NCBI GenBank assembly: GCA_017163975.1
Contig: JAFFSR010000136.1
Coordinates: 11,467,501-11,531,500, forward strand
DNA from: Anastatus disparis
Lineage: Eukaryota; Arthropoda; Insecta; Hymenoptera; Eupelmidae
DNA: 64,000 nucleotides
Direction: 5' to 3'
Part shown: positions 62,358-64,000 of the stretch, piece by piece
How the letters are laid out: each line of letters opens with the position of its first letter
Position numbering within the stretch: the stretch's first letter is position 1
Translations under genes and position numbers: made by a program
Notes under the pieces: generated by a model
Told to the model about the DNA's origin: nothing
The model's database searches: none
The model's input: the letters and a program-made list of their open reading frames with translations, nothing else

Positions 62358-64000
62358 GTGAGTTTTATCTTATGATTTTCTTTTTTTATTTCTGTTTGCA
62401 TATTATATAATTTATTAGTCATGGATTTTATTTCATTAGATCGAGAAACATAATAAAAGTAGATTACTCAAAAAAAATTGTATAATCAACCCAAATGATT
62501 TATCAGTATTGAATTCATATAGAATTTTAATTACACAGTATGCACAGTACAGTTTCTAGCATATCACTTACAATGTTTACGTAATCATAAAGATTAAAAT
62601 TGTAATCTGAGGCTAACCTATGACGTCTTTAATGAATGATTGGCGCTTGATTTTAAATATTCCTTAAGCTTAAGATAATTAATGCTCATTAAGATTTTAG
62701 ATAAGAAATTAAACGTATAAATGGTGATTTTGAAATTATTTTTTCAAGTAGCTCATTCCAAATTTAATAATTTGTCAAAGAATAGAAGATAATAAATTGA
62801 ACCACAATAGAAACAAAATTGATTTTTCACAATATATATATATAGTTAGAACATATATTATATATAATAGTTAAGTTACTGCATATGAATATTTTTGAAT
62901 TTTGATGACAACATTTTTATAATAGACGACGTATTCTCGAGTTTTATTTACAACGCCAAGTTTCACATTTTAAAACAATTAGAACGAATATTGCCTTCTT
63001 GTTTTGAATCAACACATTTGCATACAAATAATTCCTCACATAATTTTTTAACGCACGCATTTTTTTCTCTATTTATTTTAACACTTTTTGTTCTTGGCGT
63101 CCATACATGGATATTTATGAATCGCAAATCAAGAGAATATGTTTTTTTATCCGTTGTATGAGAAGTTTTTTTTGCTTATATGAATAATTATTATATGATA
63201 AAGAGACGTTGATGTAATTAGCGTGTGGCTAGTCTTTTAATGAGACATTTTTCAATTGAGATATATATTTATTAAAAATTTTAATTAACCAATTAATTTG
63301 AAAACATTAAATAAGCAAATATACATCCAAAAAAGATCATTAAAGATATACTTTTAAAAATATGCAAATACATTATTTAAAGATTTGAATGAACAACGAA
63401 ACCATTCATTCACCACGGAATACTTGAAGAAAAAAAGAATAGTCCTACATAGCTTTCCTTCTCATCATTCTCTGAAACACGCATAACAATAATTTAATCC
63501 TTTCCTCTCTCTGCCTTTCGCTCACTTGGATTTCCTCTCGTTATCGGATCTTTTCATCAACTGCAGAGCGCTTTCTGCCTTGGAGATGCAATTTCGCGAG
63601 GTGCTGCGCATCAATGAAAGAATAAACCGAAGTATATATAAGAAGAAATGAGAGAGAGAGAATGGGCGTCGGCAGGATTAACAATTAATACTCAAGCTCT
63701 CTGTTTAGCCAGCGGCCAAGAGGGAGAGAGTAAGTCACGTTGGGTTCGGTTGAATTTATTATTACGCGGTACATGTGTATGTATATACGCGAGATGTTCA
63801 TGTCCGGGCTTTGTGCATTACAACGCGCTTTCAATGCGCTCTTTCTCTCTCTCTCTCTCTTATGCTTGCACTGTGGCCGATGTATATCTGTACGAGATGA
63901 GGGAGGGAAGGGGGTTGTATTGCGAACCAATAACCATTAACTACTCACAGCGTGCCACCTTGCCTTTTTGCGATAAATAAAAATTTTCATCCGCCGCCGG
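62358..64000 (+). other. grh: start of the next grh intron (continues beyond window)
   Basis: The donor GTGAGT at 62358 opens an intron whose acceptor is not recognisable before the window ends. The first 1.1 kb is AT-rich with nothing notable. From about 63.47 kb composition shifts to CT/GA-rich and GC-richer sequence, with a (CT)8 run at 63845-63860 and a final CCGCCGCCGG. This resembles the 45-46 kb block and may be a second promoter or enhancer. The open frames at 63648-63980 look like repeat translation, not protein. Confidence 0.45.
63845..63860. repeat. (CT)8 tract
   Basis: Short CT run in the GC-richer segment at the right edge of the window. Confidence 0.9.

Noticed and set aside
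63648..63980. 110-codon frame near the right edge as the next grh exon
   Set aside because: No acceptor in the right phase and no resemblance to Grainyhead sequence; CT repeat translated in its middle.

Overview
This window looks like nuclear DNA from an insect, most likely a hymenopteran. It is AT-rich, full of (TA)n, (CT)n/(GA)n and poly-purine/poly-pyrimidine tracts, and has almost no protein-coding content. The one gene I recognise is on the + strand near the right end: the N-terminal part of grainyhead (grh), the CP2/Grainyhead-family transcription factor of epidermal and barrier development. Its coding exon at 61600-62357 carries two blocks that I recall from insect Grainyhead N-termini (VLDLHEP and IDLIYNDGQKTVMYT). 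A small upstream exon at 51395-51466 supplies a start codon, after an in-frame stop, and a phase-0 donor that matches the phase-0 acceptor of the large exon. The CP2-type DNA-binding and dimerisation domains are not here and should lie to the right of the window. The species assignment is inference; no species-specific gene is visible.

Layout: 1-45 kb is a gene desert, either upstream of grh or within a longer 5' intron. It consists of AT-rich unique-looking sequence, microsatellites and several repeat elements. Six copies of one tRNA-headed SINE lie at about 5.4, 11.1, 14.2, 29.9, 30.7 and 32.5 kb. A diverged satellite of ten monomers of about 164 bp occupies 14.47-16.09 kb. A short element with perfect 20-bp terminal inverted repeats lies at 30.34-30.71 kb. 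A 704-bp near-perfect palindrome (two arms of about 338 bp, flanked by TTA) lies at 37.76-38.46 kb. Smaller fold-back sequences are scattered between these. From about 45.2 to 47.0 kb the base composition shifts to GC/CpG-richer, GAGA/CT-rich sequence ending in a good splice donor; this is the best candidate for a grh promoter and 5' untranslated exon. About 4.1 kb of probable intron follows, then the start-codon exon (51.1-51.47 kb), a 10.1-kb intron, the large N-terminal exon and the beginning of the next intron.

The window therefore reads as the regulatory and 5' portion of one long developmental gene, with transposable elements and satellite DNA filling its upstream sequence. No RNA gene other than tRNA-like SINE heads, no CRISPR and no bacterial or viral gene was found. 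The most unusual items are the long palindrome, the satellite array and the SINE family; none can be tied to a named family without a database search.
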